The notes under the pieces were generated by a model, which saw only the letters and a list, made by a program, of their open reading frames with translations, was not told the origin of the DNA and searched no databases. From Nocardioides zeae (GTDB lineage Bacteria; Actinomycetota; Actinomycetes; Propionibacteriales; Nocardioidaceae), in contig NZ_JAAGXA010000012.1 of the NCBI RefSeq assembly GCF_010686755.1, positions 96,096 through 160,095 of the forward strand: 64,000 nt of DNA. Direction: 5' to 3'. The first letter of the stretch is position 1. The number at the start of each line of letters is the position of its first letter. The translations under genes were made by a program, and so were the position numbers. Below are positions 48,709-57,759 of the stretch, piece after piece.

Positions 48709-50201
48709 TCCGGCGCCACCCCCGGTACGTCGCCGCCCAGCCACGTCCCGGCGATCTCGGCCAGCTCGCGGCGGCGCGCGTCCTTCATCTTCTCGAGCGT
48801 GCGGACGGCCATCGACGTGCGCGGGTTGGCGGCGAACCCGTCGCGGAGGTCGTCGACGAACTGCCAGTAGAGGGCGTCCCAGGCGTCCGCCCAGCCCGCC
48901 TCCCCGTCCTTCTTGGAGAAGTCGCTCATCTTCAGCACGTAGTTCGAGCCCGACACGTACGGCTTCGTCGTGATCGCCTCGGCGGCGGCGAACTGGCTCA
49001 TCGCGTAGACGTTCGGCACCATCACCCAGTCGTAGGCGTCGACGAAGAGCGCCATGAACCACTCGTAGACGTCGTCGGGGTCGGTGCGCAGCAGCAGCAT
49101 CGCGTTGCCGAGCACCATGAGGCGCTCGATGTGGTGGGCGTAGCCGTGCTCGAGGACGCGCCGCACGACGACGTCGACCGGGTGGAGCCCCGTCGTCCCG
49201 TCCCACCAGCCCGGGCCGAGCGCGCGGGTGAGGTGCAGCCGGTTGGTGGTGCGCAGGCGGCGGCCCTGCGTGACGTAGATGCCGCGCATGTACTCCCGCC
49301 AGCCGATCACCTGCCGCACGAACCCCTCGAGGCTGGGCAGCGGCACGTCCTCGGCCGCGAGCACGGCGTCGAGCACCTCCCGCGGCGAGAGGAGTCCGAT
49401 GTTGATGACGGGGCTCAGCGTGCTGTGGAGGAGGAACGGCTCGTCGGCGGCGATGGCATCCTCGTGGGGACCGAAGCGGCGCAACCGGTCCTCGACGAAG
49501 CGCTCCAGCCAGCGCTTCGCCTGCGCCCGCGTCGTCGGCCACCGGAACTCGTCGGGGTCGCCCGGGTTGTCGGGGAACTCGGCGGCCACCCACGCGATCG
49601 CGTCGCGCACGTGCTCGTCGCGCTGCAGGCGCGGCAGCGGCGGCACGTCGAGGCCGCCCTTCGGGTAGGGCTCGCGGTTGTCCTCGTCGAACGACCACTT
49701 CCCGCCGACCGGCCCGTCGCCGTCCATGAGCACGTCGAGGCGTCGACGCTGCCACGCGTAGAACGTCGACATCCGCGGCCGGCTCCCCCGCCGCCGGCCG
49801 AGCTGCTCGCGCACGTCGGCGTCCGAGGTGAGGAACGCGGGCGTCTCCTCGACGGTCGGCTCCACGCCGAGCCCGTCGGCGACCGCGCGCAGGTCCCGGT
49901 CGAGCCAGTCGTCGACGACGTCGAACCAGCTGATCTCGGTGACGTCGCGCTCCCGCAGCAGCTCGACCAGCTGGGCCTCGGTGTCGCGGTCGCCCCGGCT
50001 CTCGACGTACGCCGTCGCGCGGCCCGCCTGCCGCACCTCGGCCTCGAAGCGCTTCATCGAGGCGCGGTGGAGGACGAGCTTGTGGGTGTGGAAGGCGTAC
50101 TGGCGGAGGAAGAGGTCGGGCTCGACGAGCACGAGCAGGTCGGCCTCGGCCGTGCGCTGCTCGTCGAACAGCTGGTGGGGGAGGACGAGCCGCGCGTGCA
50201 T
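48705..50201 (-). CDS. Photolyase/cryptochrome-related protein (FeS-BCP family) lacking all cysteines
   Basis: A 498-residue protein of the deoxyribodipyrimidine photolyase-related family (bacterial 6-4 photolyase PhrB). LVLPHQLFDEQ, SMKRFEAEV, GWREYMRGIYV, YAHHIERLMVLGNAMLLLRTDPDDVYEWFMALFVDAYDWVMVPNVYAMSQFA and GSNYVLKMSDF are clear. Family members bind FAD and, in PhrB, a [4Fe-4S] cluster through four cysteines, three of them just after MSDY. Here that stretch reads MSDFSKKDGEAGWADAWDALYW and the whole protein contains no cysteine. ATG at 50199-50201; longer frames run through intergenic repeats. Confidence 0.9.
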   Translation of the reverse strand: MHARLVLPHQLFDEQRTAEADLLVLVEPDLFLRQYAFHTHKLVLHRASMKRFEAEVRQAGRATAYVESRGDRDTEAQLVELLRERDVTEISWFDVVDDWLDRDLRAVADGLGVEPTVEETPAFLTSDADVREQLGRRRGSRPRMSTFYAWQRRRLDVLMDGDGPVGGKWSFDEDNREPYPKGGLDVPPLPRLQRDEHVRDAIAWVAAEFPDNPGDPDEFRWPTTRAQAKRWLERFVEDRLRRFGPHEDAIAADEPFLLHSTLSPVINIGLLSPREVLDAVLAAEDVPLPSLEGFVRQVIGWREYMRGIYVTQGRRLRTTNRLHLTRALGPGWWDGTTGLHPVDVVVRRVLEHGYAHHIERLMVLGNAMLLLRTDPDDVYEWFMALFVDAYDWVMVPNVYAMSQFAAAEAITTKPYVSGSNYVLKMSDFSKKDGEAGWADAWDALYWQFVDDLRDGFAANPRTSMAVRTLEKMKDARRRELAEIAGTWLGGDVPGVAPE

Positions 50202-50512
50202 GGCGCCAGCGTGCTCCGGCGGGCCAAGCGGGGGCGGTCGCGGGGGGCGCGGGGGCCGCGACCCGGGGAAGGAAAACGCGGACCGGCGGCCGAGCCGGAG
50301 AAAGAAAACGCGGATTCCTGGACCGATACGCCCGAGGTCCGACCCTGCTTGGTCCGCGTTTTCCTTCCCCGGGTCGCGGCCCCCGCGCACTTTCCTCGAA
50401 CCGGGCCGGCGCCGTCCGCGTTTTCCTCCGACCCGCCCGGCACCACCGCACCGGCGTGGTCCACCTCACGAGGTGCTGACCCGGCTGGTTACCCAGTGGT
50501 AGCAATACGCCC
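50202..50512. other. 311-bp gene-free gap with a large inverted repeat
   Basis: A divergent gap between the photolyase-like gene and an SDR gene. It holds the family-C repeat cluster at 50247-50425. The last 80 bases probably carry the SDR promoter (for example TGCTGACCCGGCTGG and TAGCAATAC). No coding frame is credible. Confidence 0.8.
50247..50425. repeat. Family C repeats: 38-bp perfect inverted repeat with extra units
   Basis: Arms at 50247-50284 and 50351-50388 are perfect reverse complements over 38 bp with a 66-base loop. The word GAAAACGCGGA occurs at 50272 and 50304 on the + strand and as its complement at 50353 and 50415, so four units make up the cluster. The loop contains a smaller GGACC/GGTCC hairpin. 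Confidence 0.9.
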
Positions 50513-51298
50513 ATGACCTCCCGCACCGTGTTCATCACCGGCGCCGCCGCCGGTATCGGCCGTGCCACCGCGCTCACCTTCGCCCGCGAGGGGTGGACGG
50601 TGGGCGGCTACGACCTGGACGAGGCCGGCCTCGCCACCCTCGCCGCCGAGGTCGAGGCCGTCGGCGCGACCGCCGTCGTCGGTCGCCTCGACGTCAGCGA
50701 CCCCGAGGCCTTCCGCACCGCCGTCGACGGCTTCGTCGAGCAGACCGGGCGGCTCGACGTGCTCGTCAACAACGCGGGCATCCTGCTCGCCGGCAAGTTC
50801 GAGGACATCGACGTCGCGCGCCACCAGAAGGAGATCGACGTCAACGTCCGTGGCGTCGTCAACGGCGCCCACGCGGCGCACCCGCACCTCGGGCCCGGCT
50901 CCACGCTGGTCAACCTGTGCTCGGCCTCCGCGATCTACGGCCAGGCGGAGCTGGCGAACTACAGCGCCACCAAGTTCTTCGTCCGCGGCCTCACCGAGGC
51001 GCTCGACATCGAGTGGGGTCCGCAGGGCATCCGCGTCGTCGCGCTGTGGCCGCTCTTCGTGCAGACGTCGATGCTCGACGGCGTGCGCACCGGCACGACC
51101 GACACCCTCGGCGTCCGCCTCGGCGCCCAGGACGTCGCCGACGAGATCCTCGCCGCGGTCCAGCCGGGCCGCACCGCGCGGGCGCTCCACCAGGTGCACT
51201 TCCCCGTCGGTCGCCAGAGCGAGGTGCTGTCCGTGGCCGCGCGCTTCTCCCCGGCGTGGCTCACCCGCATCGTCAACAAACGGTTCGCCTCGCACTGA
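50513..51298 (+). CDS. SDR family oxidoreductase
   Basis: A 261-residue classical short-chain dehydrogenase: TGAAAGIG at 10-17, NNAGILLAG near residue 85, and the catalytic YSATK near residue 150. The C-terminal 40 residues (LHQVHFPVGRQSEVLSVAARFSPAWLTRIVNKRFASH) form an extension typical of membrane-associated or lipid-acting SDRs. Substrate unknown. ATG 50513 is the only good start after the repeat region. Confidence 0.9.
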   Translation: MTSRTVFITGAAAGIGRATALTFAREGWTVGGYDLDEAGLATLAAEVEAVGATAVVGRLDVSDPEAFRTAVDGFVEQTGRLDVLVNNAGILLAGKFEDIDVARHQKEIDVNVRGVVNGAHAAHPHLGPGSTLVNLCSASAIYGQAELANYSATKFFVRGLTEALDIEWGPQGIRVVALWPLFVQTSMLDGVRTGTTDTLGVRLGAQDVADEILAAVQPGRTARALHQVHFPVGRQSEVLSVAARFSPAWLTRIVNKRFASH

Positions 51299-51319
51299 GC
51301 CGGACCCCAGGGTCGCGGG

Positions 51320-51615
51320 GGTGACCGCACGACCTGCCTCGCCCCCGACGTACCCGACCCGGCACCGGCGGCGCAGGAGCGGGTGGCCGCGCTCCACGGC
51401 GACCGGCTCGCCGCGCTGGCCGGGGTGTCGCTGCCGCCGGCTCCCGACGGCGCCTGGTCGCTCGCGACCCTCGGCGTGCACCCCGACCACCGCGGCGCGG
51501 GGCTCGGCACGGCGCTCGCTCTGCCGGCCTCGACGCCGCCGCCGGGCGGGGCGCGACCACCGTCGCCCTCGAGACGTCGGACGAGCGCAACGTGCGGCTC
51601 TTGACCCGCGCCTGA
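51320..51615 (+). pseudogene. Frameshifted GNAT acetyltransferase remnant
   Basis: The frame beginning near 51320 encodes the GNAT acetyl-CoA motif LGVHPDHRGAGLGTAL (about 51467-51515). Translation then loses sense, while the +1-shifted frame resumes with LDAAAGRGATTVALETSDERNVRLLTRA and a stop at 51613-51615. Together these form motif A and B of one GNAT domain. The N-terminal half of a normal 150-200 residue GNAT is missing, so the gene is both truncated and frameshifted. A sequencing error could explain the shift but not the missing start. Confidence 0.75.
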
Positions 51616-51616
51616 G

Positions 51617-52372
51617 TCACCGCGCCTGCAGCCACTCCGCGAACGACTGCCGCCCCACGAGGTCCGGCGCCGCCGGCACGAGCGCCCCGGCCCGCACCCC
51701 GCGGCCGAACGCGCCGGGCACCCGCACCGGTACGACGAAGCGCGGCCCCCCGTCGCGACGGGCCGTCCGGCGGGCCATCGACGCGAGGTCCTCGCGGTGC
51801 GGCCCGGCGAGGTCGAGGGTGGCCCGGCGGGGCGGCTCGACCGCGAGCCGGGCCAGGTGCGCGGCGACCTCGACCGCGGCCACGGGTCGCACCGGCATGC
51901 GGGGCACCAGGCCGATCGGGCCGAACGTGAGCCCGCCCAGCAGCTGGCCCGCGAACTCGTGGAACTGCGCCGCGCGGAGGATCGTCCACGGCACCGGGCC
52001 GGCCTCCACCAGCTCCTCCTGGCGGAGCTTGCCGACGTAGTAGTCGAACGGCACCTCGTCGATGCCCACGATCGACAGCGCGAGGTGGTGGCCCACGCCG
52101 GCGCTCTCCTCCGCGGCGAGCAGGGCCGCCGTCGTGCGGCCGAAGAACTCCGCCGACTCTGCCGCGTCCCTCGTCATCACGTTGAGCACGTCGACCACGA
52201 CGTCGACCCCGACGAGGCGCTTCGCCAGGTCCTCCGCCAGTGCGCCGCCGTCCTGGGCGAGGTCGACGCCCGTCGAGCGTGCCAGCACGACGGGCTCGTG
52301 CCCCGCCCGCTCGAGCTCCGCCACCGTGAGCGCACCGACCAGCCCCGTACCGCCCGCGACCGCCACCCGCAT
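51617..52372 (-). CDS. NmrA-like NAD(P)-binding protein
   Basis: A 251-residue atypical SDR: N-terminal VAVAGGTGLVGALTVAELERAGHEPVVLAR with the G-x2-G-x2-G loop. YYVGKLRQEELVEAGPVPWTILRAAQFHEF is the usual NmrA/YlbE-like segment. It ends with GRQSFAEWL. There is no full Y-x3-K catalytic pair beyond YYVGK. Such proteins act as reductases or redox sensors. It is divergent from the DUF3140 gene and sits against the broken GNAT gene. Confidence 0.85.
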   Translation of the reverse strand: MRVAVAGGTGLVGALTVAELERAGHEPVVLARSTGVDLAQDGGALAEDLAKRLVGVDVVVDVLNVMTRDAAESAEFFGRTTAALLAAEESAGVGHHLALSIVGIDEVPFDYYVGKLRQEELVEAGPVPWTILRAAQFHEFAGQLLGGLTFGPIGLVPRMPVRPVAAVEVAAHLARLAVEPPRRATLDLAGPHREDLASMARRTARRDGGPRFVVPVRVPGAFGRGVRAGALVPAAPDLVGRQSFAEWLQAR

Positions 52373-52479
52373 GTCCGTCTCCTCCTGCTCGCGACGGCCC
52401 CGTGCGGGCCGTCGGAGGTGTGACGACGTAGCCGTGCGATGTGTGAGGTCGGGTTGTCCCCCGCTCGTAGCGTCGACTC

Positions 52480-52812
52480 ATGAGCGAGACCAACGACGCC
52501 GTCGCCGAGGTGTGGGACGACTGGCAGGACGCGGTGAACATGGCCCCCGCCGAGCTGGAGAAGTGGCTCGAGACGGACGAGTCGACGTCCGTCGGGCAGG
52601 GGTCGGGCGAGTCGACCGGGCACAAGTCGGGGCGCCGGATCGTCGAGATCAAGCGGACCAACAAGACCGACCTGACCGACGACGACGCGGCCCACATGAC
52701 GAAGGTCGTGGGTTACGTGCACCGGCACCTGGAGCAGCGCCCGGAGGGCGACGTGTCGGAGACGAACTGGCGCTACTCGTTGATGAACTGGGGGCACGAC
52801 CCGCTGAAGTAG
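52480..52812 (+). CDS. DUF3140 family protein
   Basis: A 110-residue soluble, charged protein: VWDDWQDAVNMAPAELEKWLETDES at the N terminus, HKSGRRIVEIKRTNKTDLTDDDAAHMTKVVGYVHRHLEQRP, and WRYSLMNWGHDPLK at the end. These are the conserved blocks of DUF3140, found in actinobacteria and some fungi without an assigned role. ATG 52480. It is convergent with the carboxylase operon and separated by two palindromic repeats. Confidence 0.85.
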   Translation: MSETNDAVAEVWDDWQDAVNMAPAELEKWLETDESTSVGQGSGESTGHKSGRRIVEIKRTNKTDLTDDDAAHMTKVVGYVHRHLEQRPEGDVSETNWRYSLMNWGHDPLK

Positions 52813-52830
52813 CAGGCCTTCCCCCTCGCG

Positions 52831-52940
52831 GACGTCATGCGGACCGGCGCCCCCGACGACCACCGCGCATGACGTCTGGCACGGCGCCTCGCGGACGTCA
52901 TGCGGACCGTCGCCCCCGACCACCGTTCCGCATGACGTCC
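52831..52940. repeat. Palindromic repeat family A, copies 3 and 4
   Basis: Copy 3 spans 52831-52876 (arms GACGTCATGCG/CGCATGACGTC) and copy 4 spans 52893-52940 (13-bp arms GGACGTCATGCGG and complement). Loops differ from copies 1 and 2 (CCGGCGCCCCCGACGACCAC type). They fill the 162-bp gap between two convergent genes and could terminate transcription from both sides. Confidence 0.9.
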
Positions 52941-52974
52941 GGCGGTCGAGGGCGACGCCCGGGCGAGCCGGTCG

Positions 52975-54150
52975 TCAGTACGACTTCGGCAGCCCCAGGG
53001 TGTGCATCGCGACGAAGTTGAGGATCATCTCGCGGCTCACGGGCGCGATCCGGCCGAGCCGTGCAGCGACGAGCATGTTCGCGAGCCCGTACTCCACCGT
53101 CAGGCCGTTGCCGCCGTGGGTGTGCACCGCGACGTCGGTGGCGTTGCAGGCGATCTCGCCGCCGGCGTACTTCGCCATGTTGGCGTACTCACCCGCGCCG
53201 AAGTCGTCACCCGCGTCGTACAGGGCCGCCGCCTTCTGCCACAGCAGCCGCGCCTGCTCGAGCTCGATCTTCACCTTCGCCAGCGGGTGCGCGATGCCCT
53301 GGTGGGCGCCGATGGGCGCCTCGCGCCACACGGAGCGCTCCTTGGCGTAGGCCACCGCCTTCTCGAGCGCGTAGCGCGCCATGCCGCAGGAGAACGCGGC
53401 GCCCATGATGCGCTCGGGGTTGAGGCCGGCGAAGAGCTGCCACATGCCGCCGTCCTCGGAGTGCGGGTCGCCGACGAGCGACGTCGCGGGGACGCGCACG
53501 TCGTCGAGGAACAGCGTGAACTGCTTCTCCGGCGCCTGCCACGCCATCGGGATGACCTGCTTGCTGAACCCCGGCGCGTCCGTCGGCACGACGAACAGCG
53601 CGGGGCGCAGCTTGCCGGTGCTCGCGTCCTTCATCCGCGACACGATGAGCACGCTCTGCGCCTCGTCGACGCCGGAGATGTAGGTCTTCTGGCCCTTGAG
53701 GACGTAGTGGTCGCCGTCCTGCGTGGCGGTCGTCGTGATGTTGTGCGAGTTGGAGCCCGCGTCGGCCTCGGTGATGCCGAAGGCCATGAGGTGGCTGCCG
53801 TCGGCGATGCCGGGCAGCCAGCGCTCCTTCTGCTCGGGCGTGCCGCAGCGGTTGATGATCGAGCCGCAGATCGCGGGGCTGACGACCATCATGAGCAGCG
53901 GCGCGCCGGCCGCGGCCGACTCCTCGAGCACCGCGGCCAGGTCGGCCATGCCGCCGCCCCCGCCGCCGTGCTCCTCGGGGATGTTGACGCCCAGGAAGCC
54001 GGCGCGGCCCATCTCGAGCCACATCTCGGTCATCTTGCCGCCGTCGCGGGCCTGCTTCGCGACGTACTCGTGGCCGTACTTCCCGGCCAGCTTCGCGACC
54101 GCCTCCCGCAGCGCCACGCGCTCGTCGGGCTCCGTGAACATCGTGCTCAT
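52975..54150 (-). CDS. Acyl-CoA dehydrogenase (FadE12-like)
   Basis: A 391-residue FAD-dependent dehydrogenase: N-terminal helical domain, FGITEADAGSNSHNITTTA and KGQKTYISGVDEA in the middle domain, and GGNGLTVEYGLANMLVAARLGRIAPVS near the end. It oxidises an acyl-CoA to the 2-enoyl form. It is last in the leftward operon, starting with a 4-base overlap from the carboxylase alpha gene, the position of fadE12 in the mycobacterial accA2/accD2 locus. Confidence 0.9.
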   Translation of the reverse strand: MSTMFTEPDERVALREAVAKLAGKYGHEYVAKQARDGGKMTEMWLEMGRAGFLGVNIPEEHGGGGGGMADLAAVLEESAAAGAPLLMMVVSPAICGSIINRCGTPEQKERWLPGIADGSHLMAFGITEADAGSNSHNITTTATQDGDHYVLKGQKTYISGVDEAQSVLIVSRMKDASTGKLRPALFVVPTDAPGFSKQVIPMAWQAPEKQFTLFLDDVRVPATSLVGDPHSEDGGMWQLFAGLNPERIMGAAFSCGMARYALEKAVAYAKERSVWREAPIGAHQGIAHPLAKVKIELEQARLLWQKAAALYDAGDDFGAGEYANMAKYAGGEIACNATDVAVHTHGGNGLTVEYGLANMLVAARLGRIAPVSREMILNFVAMHTLGLPKSY

Positions 54151-56129
54151 GCCTGCTCCTCGTCGGACTCCACGACCGCGAGCACGTCGCCCGCCGCCAC
54201 CTGCTGACCTGCTGCCACACCCACCTCGGCGACCACGCCGTCGTGGGGCGCGGCGACCGCGTGCTGCATCTTCATCGCCTCGAGCACGAGCACGGTGTCG
54301 CCGGCGGCCACGCGCGCACCCGCCTCGACGGCGACGCGCACGACCGTGCCCGGCATCGGCGCGAGCAGCGAGCCGCTCGCCACGGCGTCGGCGGGGTCGA
54401 CGAACCGGGGCACGATGCGCGCCTGGAGGTGACCCCAGGGCGCGTCGACCTCGGCGACGGTGTCGTCGGCGTCGAGCGCGATCTCGATCGGGTGGCGGAC
54501 GCCCGCCTGCTCGACCACGACGCGCCAGCGCCGCTCGCCGAGCGCGGCGGCGTCGACGGCCCGCACGCCGCCCTCGACCGCGACGTACCCGTCCCGCCCC
54601 GACCACCAGCCGACCTCCACCTCCGTGCCGGCGACCTCGAGGCGCGTCACGTGCGGTTGCGAGGCGACGTTGCGCCAGCCCACGGGGATCCGCGTCTGCA
54701 CCGTACGGCGCGTGCGCGCCTCCTCCGCGCGGGCGACGGCCGCCGCGACGAGGGCGAGGTGCTGCTGGTCGCGGTCGGCGGCGTGCCCGCCGGTCCAGTC
54801 CCGCTGGCCGAGGAACGCCGTGGACAGGTCACCGGCCAGGAAGGCGTCGTCCTCGAGCAGCGCGACGAGCTGGTCGCGGTTGGTGCGGACGCCGTGGATC
54901 CGCGCCCGCCGCAGGGCGCCCGCGAGGGACCGCGCCGCCTGCCGCCGGGTCGGCGCCCAGGCGATGACCTTGGCGAGCATCGCGTCGTAGTGCGTCCCCA
55001 CCTCCGTACCGGCTGCGAACCCCGCGTCGAGCCGCAGGCCGGACGGCCCGGGGTCGACCGTGAAGGCGACGTCGGCGCCGGGCACGTCGAAGGCCGTCAG
55101 CAGGCCCGACTGCGGCTGGTAGTCGGCGGCCGGGTCCTCCGCGTAGAGGCGCACCTCGATCGCGTGCCCCTGCGGCTCGCGACGCGGGTCCGGCAGCGGC
55201 AGCCCCTCGGCGACGGCGATCTGCGCCTCGACGAGGTCGATGCCGAAGACCTGCTCGGTGACGGGGTGCTCCACCTGGAGGCGGGTGTTCATCTCGAGGA
55301 AGAAGAACTCCTGGGACTCCGCGTCCATGAGGAACTCGACCGTCCCGGCGCCGCGGTAGTCGATCGCGTCCGCCGCGCGCCGTGCCGCCTCGTGGAGCGC
55401 CCGCCAGGTCTCCTCGCGCAGGCCCGGGGCCGGCGCCTCCTCGACGACCTTCTGGTGGCGGCGCTGCAGCGAGCAGTCACGCTCACCGAGCACGACGACG
55501 CCCTCGGGGGTGCCGACGACCTGCACCTCGACGTGCCGGCCGCGCTCGAAGAAGTGCTCGACGAAGACGGTCGGGTCGCCGAAGGCCGAGGCCGCCTCGT
55601 CGGCGGCCAGCTTCACGGCCGCCTCCAGGTCGTCGAGCTCCCGCACGACGCGCATGCCGCGTCCACCGCCGCCGGCGGACGCCTTGACGATCACCGGCAG
55701 GTCCGCGGCGGTGACCGCGGCCGGCTCGAGCCGGCCGAGCTGCGGCACGCCTGCGTCCAGCATGAGCTCCTTGGCCCGGATCTTGTCGCCCATGGCCTCG
55801 ATCGACGCGGGCGACGGCCCGATCCAGGTCAGGCCGGCCTCGACGACGGCACGGGCGAAGTCGGCGTTCTCCGAGAGGAAGCCGTAGCCCGGGTGCACGG
55901 CGTCCGCGCCCGACGCCCGCGCGGCCTCGAGCACGAGGTCGGCCCGCAGGTAGGTCTCGGCGGGTGTGCTCCCCGGCAGGCGTACGGCGCGGTCCGCCTC
56001 CGCGACGAACGGCAGGTCCGCGTCGGCGTCGGAGTGCACGGCGACGGTCTCGATGCCGAGACGGCGGCACGTGGCCATGACGCGGCGGGCGATCTCGCCG
56101 CGGTTCGCCACCAGAACAGAACGGATCAT
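54147..56129 (-). CDS. Acyl-CoA carboxylase alpha subunit (biotin carboxylase plus BCCP)
   Basis: A 660-residue biotin-dependent subunit. The biotin carboxylase domain covers 1 to about 445 (SVLVANRGEIARRV; KASAGGGGRGMRVV ATP-grasp loop; FLEMNTRLQVEHPVTE). A linker/BT domain follows, then the C-terminal biotinyl domain with EAMKMQ, biotinyl-lysine K620. With the beta subunit it carboxylates a branched or medium-chain acyl-CoA. ATG 56127-56129 is chosen because MIRSVLVANRGE is the family start. Paralogous to accA2 by context. Confidence 0.93.
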   Translation of the reverse strand: MIRSVLVANRGEIARRVMATCRRLGIETVAVHSDADADLPFVAEADRAVRLPGSTPAETYLRADLVLEAARASGADAVHPGYGFLSENADFARAVVEAGLTWIGPSPASIEAMGDKIRAKELMLDAGVPQLGRLEPAAVTAADLPVIVKASAGGGGRGMRVVRELDDLEAAVKLAADEAASAFGDPTVFVEHFFERGRHVEVQVVGTPEGVVVLGERDCSLQRRHQKVVEEAPAPGLREETWRALHEAARRAADAIDYRGAGTVEFLMDAESQEFFFLEMNTRLQVEHPVTEQVFGIDLVEAQIAVAEGLPLPDPRREPQGHAIEVRLYAEDPAADYQPQSGLLTAFDVPGADVAFTVDPGPSGLRLDAGFAAGTEVGTHYDAMLAKVIAWAPTRRQAARSLAGALRRARIHGVRTNRDQLVALLEDDAFLAGDLSTAFLGQRDWTGGHAADRDQQHLALVAAAVARAEEARTRRTVQTRIPVGWRNVASQPHVTRLEVAGTEVEVGWWSGRDGYVAVEGGVRAVDAAALGERRWRVVVEQAGVRHPIEIALDADDTVAEVDAPWGHLQARIVPRFVDPADAVASGSLLAPMPGTVVRVAVEAGARVAAGDTVLVLEAMKMQHAVAAPHDGVVAEVGVAAGQQVAAGDVLAVVESDEEQA

Positions 56130-56136
56130 CGGGTCG

Positions 56137-57759
56137 TCACATCCTGAAGACGCCGAAGCGCTCGGCGCCACGGGTCGGGTTGTTGTCGATCACGGACAGG
56201 CAGATGCCGAGCACGGTCCGGGTGTCGCGCGGGTCGATGACGCCGTCGTCGTAGAGCATCCCGGACAGGAAGTACGGCAGCGACTGCTCCTCGATCTGCT
56301 GCTCCACGTAGGCCTTGATGCCGGCGAACCCCTCGGCGTCGAACTCCTGGCCCTTCGACTCGGCCGAGGCCTTGGCCACGATCTCCATGACACCGGCCAG
56401 CTGCGCCGGCCCCATGACGGCGGACTTCGCCGAGGGCCAGGTGAAGAGGAACCGCGGGTCGAACGCCCGGCCGTTCATGCCGTAGTTGCCGGCGCCGTAG
56501 GAGGCGCCCATGACCACCGACAGGTGCGGCACGGTCGAGTTGGAGACCGCGTTGATCATCTGCGCGCCGTGCTTGATGATCCCGCCCTGCTCGTACTCCG
56601 CGCCGACCATGTAGCCCGTCGTGTTGTGGAGGAACAGCAGCGGGGTGTCGACCTGGTTGGCGAGCTGGATGAACTGCGTCGCCTTCTGCGCCTCCTCGCT
56701 GAACAGCACGCCCTGCGCGTTGGCCAGGATGCCGACCCGACGACCGTGGATGCGGGCCCAGCCGGTCACGAGCGACGGGCCGTAGAGCGGCTTGAACTCG
56801 TCGAAGGGCACGTTGGCGTCCGGCCCGACGCCGGGCCGGGTGCCGTCGACCAGCCGGAGGACCACCTCGCGCGGGTCGAACGGCTCCTTGAGGTCGGTCG
56901 GCACGAGGTCGAGCAGGCCCTCGGGGTCGAGGTCGGGCTCGGCGTACGCCGGGAGGTCGCGGTCCTCGCGCGCCTTGCGGTGCCCGAGGCGGGCGACGAT
57001 CCGCCGGCCGATCCGGATCGCGTCGCGCTCGTCGGCCGCCAGGTAGTCGGCGAGCCCCGAGACGCGGGCGTGCATCTCGGCGCCGCCCAGCGACTCGTCG
57101 TCGGACTCCTCGCCGGTCGCCATCTTCACGAGCGGCGGGCCGCCGAGGAAGACCTTCGCGCCCTCCTTGACCATGACCGTGTAGTCGCTCATGCCGGGGA
57201 TGTAGGCGCCGCCCGCGGTCGAGTTGCCGAAGACCAGGGCGATGGTGGGTCGTCGGTCGGCCGAGGCCCGCGTGATGTCGCGGAACATCTTGCCGCCGGG
57301 GATGAAGATCTCCTTCTGCGTCGGCAGGTCGGCGCCGCCCGACTCGACGAGCGCGATCGTCGGCAGGTTGTTCTCCGCCGCGACCTGCGCCGCCCGGAAC
57401 GCCTTCTTCAGCGTCCACGGGTTCGACGCGCCGCCCTTCACGGTCGGGTCGTTGGCCGTGATGAGGCACTCGACGCCCTCGACGACGCCGATGCCGGTGA
57501 CGAGGGACGCGCCGACGGTGAAGTCGGAGCCCCAGCCGGCCAGCGGCGACAGCTCGAGGAACGCCGTGCCCTCGTCCACGAGGAGCTCGATGCGCTCCCG
57601 CGCCAGCAGCTTGCCGCGGCGCCGGTGACGCTCGACGTACTTCTCCCCGCCCCCGGCGACGGCCTTGGCGTGCTCCGCGTCGAGCGCGTCGAGCTTCGCG
57701 AGCATCGCCGCGCGCCGCTCCTGCTCGACCGTGACGGTGTCCGTGCTGGTCACGCTCAC
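56137..57759 (-). CDS. Acyl-CoA carboxylase beta subunit (carboxyltransferase)
   Basis: A 540-residue carboxyltransferase with the two crotonase-like halves. ESGGADLPTQKEIFIPGG, FGNSTAGGAYIPGMSDYTVMV and the late FLHNTTGYMVGAEYEQGGIIKHGAQMINAVSNSTVPHLSVVMGASYGAGNYGMNGRAF are typical of methylcrotonyl-/geranyl-type carboxylases and not of propionyl-CoA carboxylase. GTG 57757-57759 is preceded by GAGGAGGAG and overlaps the SRPBCC stop. The alpha subunit starts 7 bases after its stop. Confidence 0.93.
   Translation of the reverse strand: MSVTSTDTVTVEQERRAAMLAKLDALDAEHAKAVAGGGEKYVERHRRRGKLLARERIELLVDEGTAFLELSPLAGWGSDFTVGASLVTGIGVVEGVECLITANDPTVKGGASNPWTLKKAFRAAQVAAENNLPTIALVESGGADLPTQKEIFIPGGKMFRDITRASADRRPTIALVFGNSTAGGAYIPGMSDYTVMVKEGAKVFLGGPPLVKMATGEESDDESLGGAEMHARVSGLADYLAADERDAIRIGRRIVARLGHRKAREDRDLPAYAEPDLDPEGLLDLVPTDLKEPFDPREVVLRLVDGTRPGVGPDANVPFDEFKPLYGPSLVTGWARIHGRRVGILANAQGVLFSEEAQKATQFIQLANQVDTPLLFLHNTTGYMVGAEYEQGGIIKHGAQMINAVSNSTVPHLSVVMGASYGAGNYGMNGRAFDPRFLFTWPSAKSAVMGPAQLAGVMEIVAKASAESKGQEFDAEGFAGIKAYVEQQIEEQSLPYFLSGMLYDDGVIDPRDTRTVLGICLSVIDNNPTRGAERFGVFRM

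Noticed and set aside
52831..52940. Small RNA gene formed by the two palindromes
   Set aside because: Similar elements occur in convergent, divergent and tandem gaps with no constant promoter, which fits dispersed repeats better.
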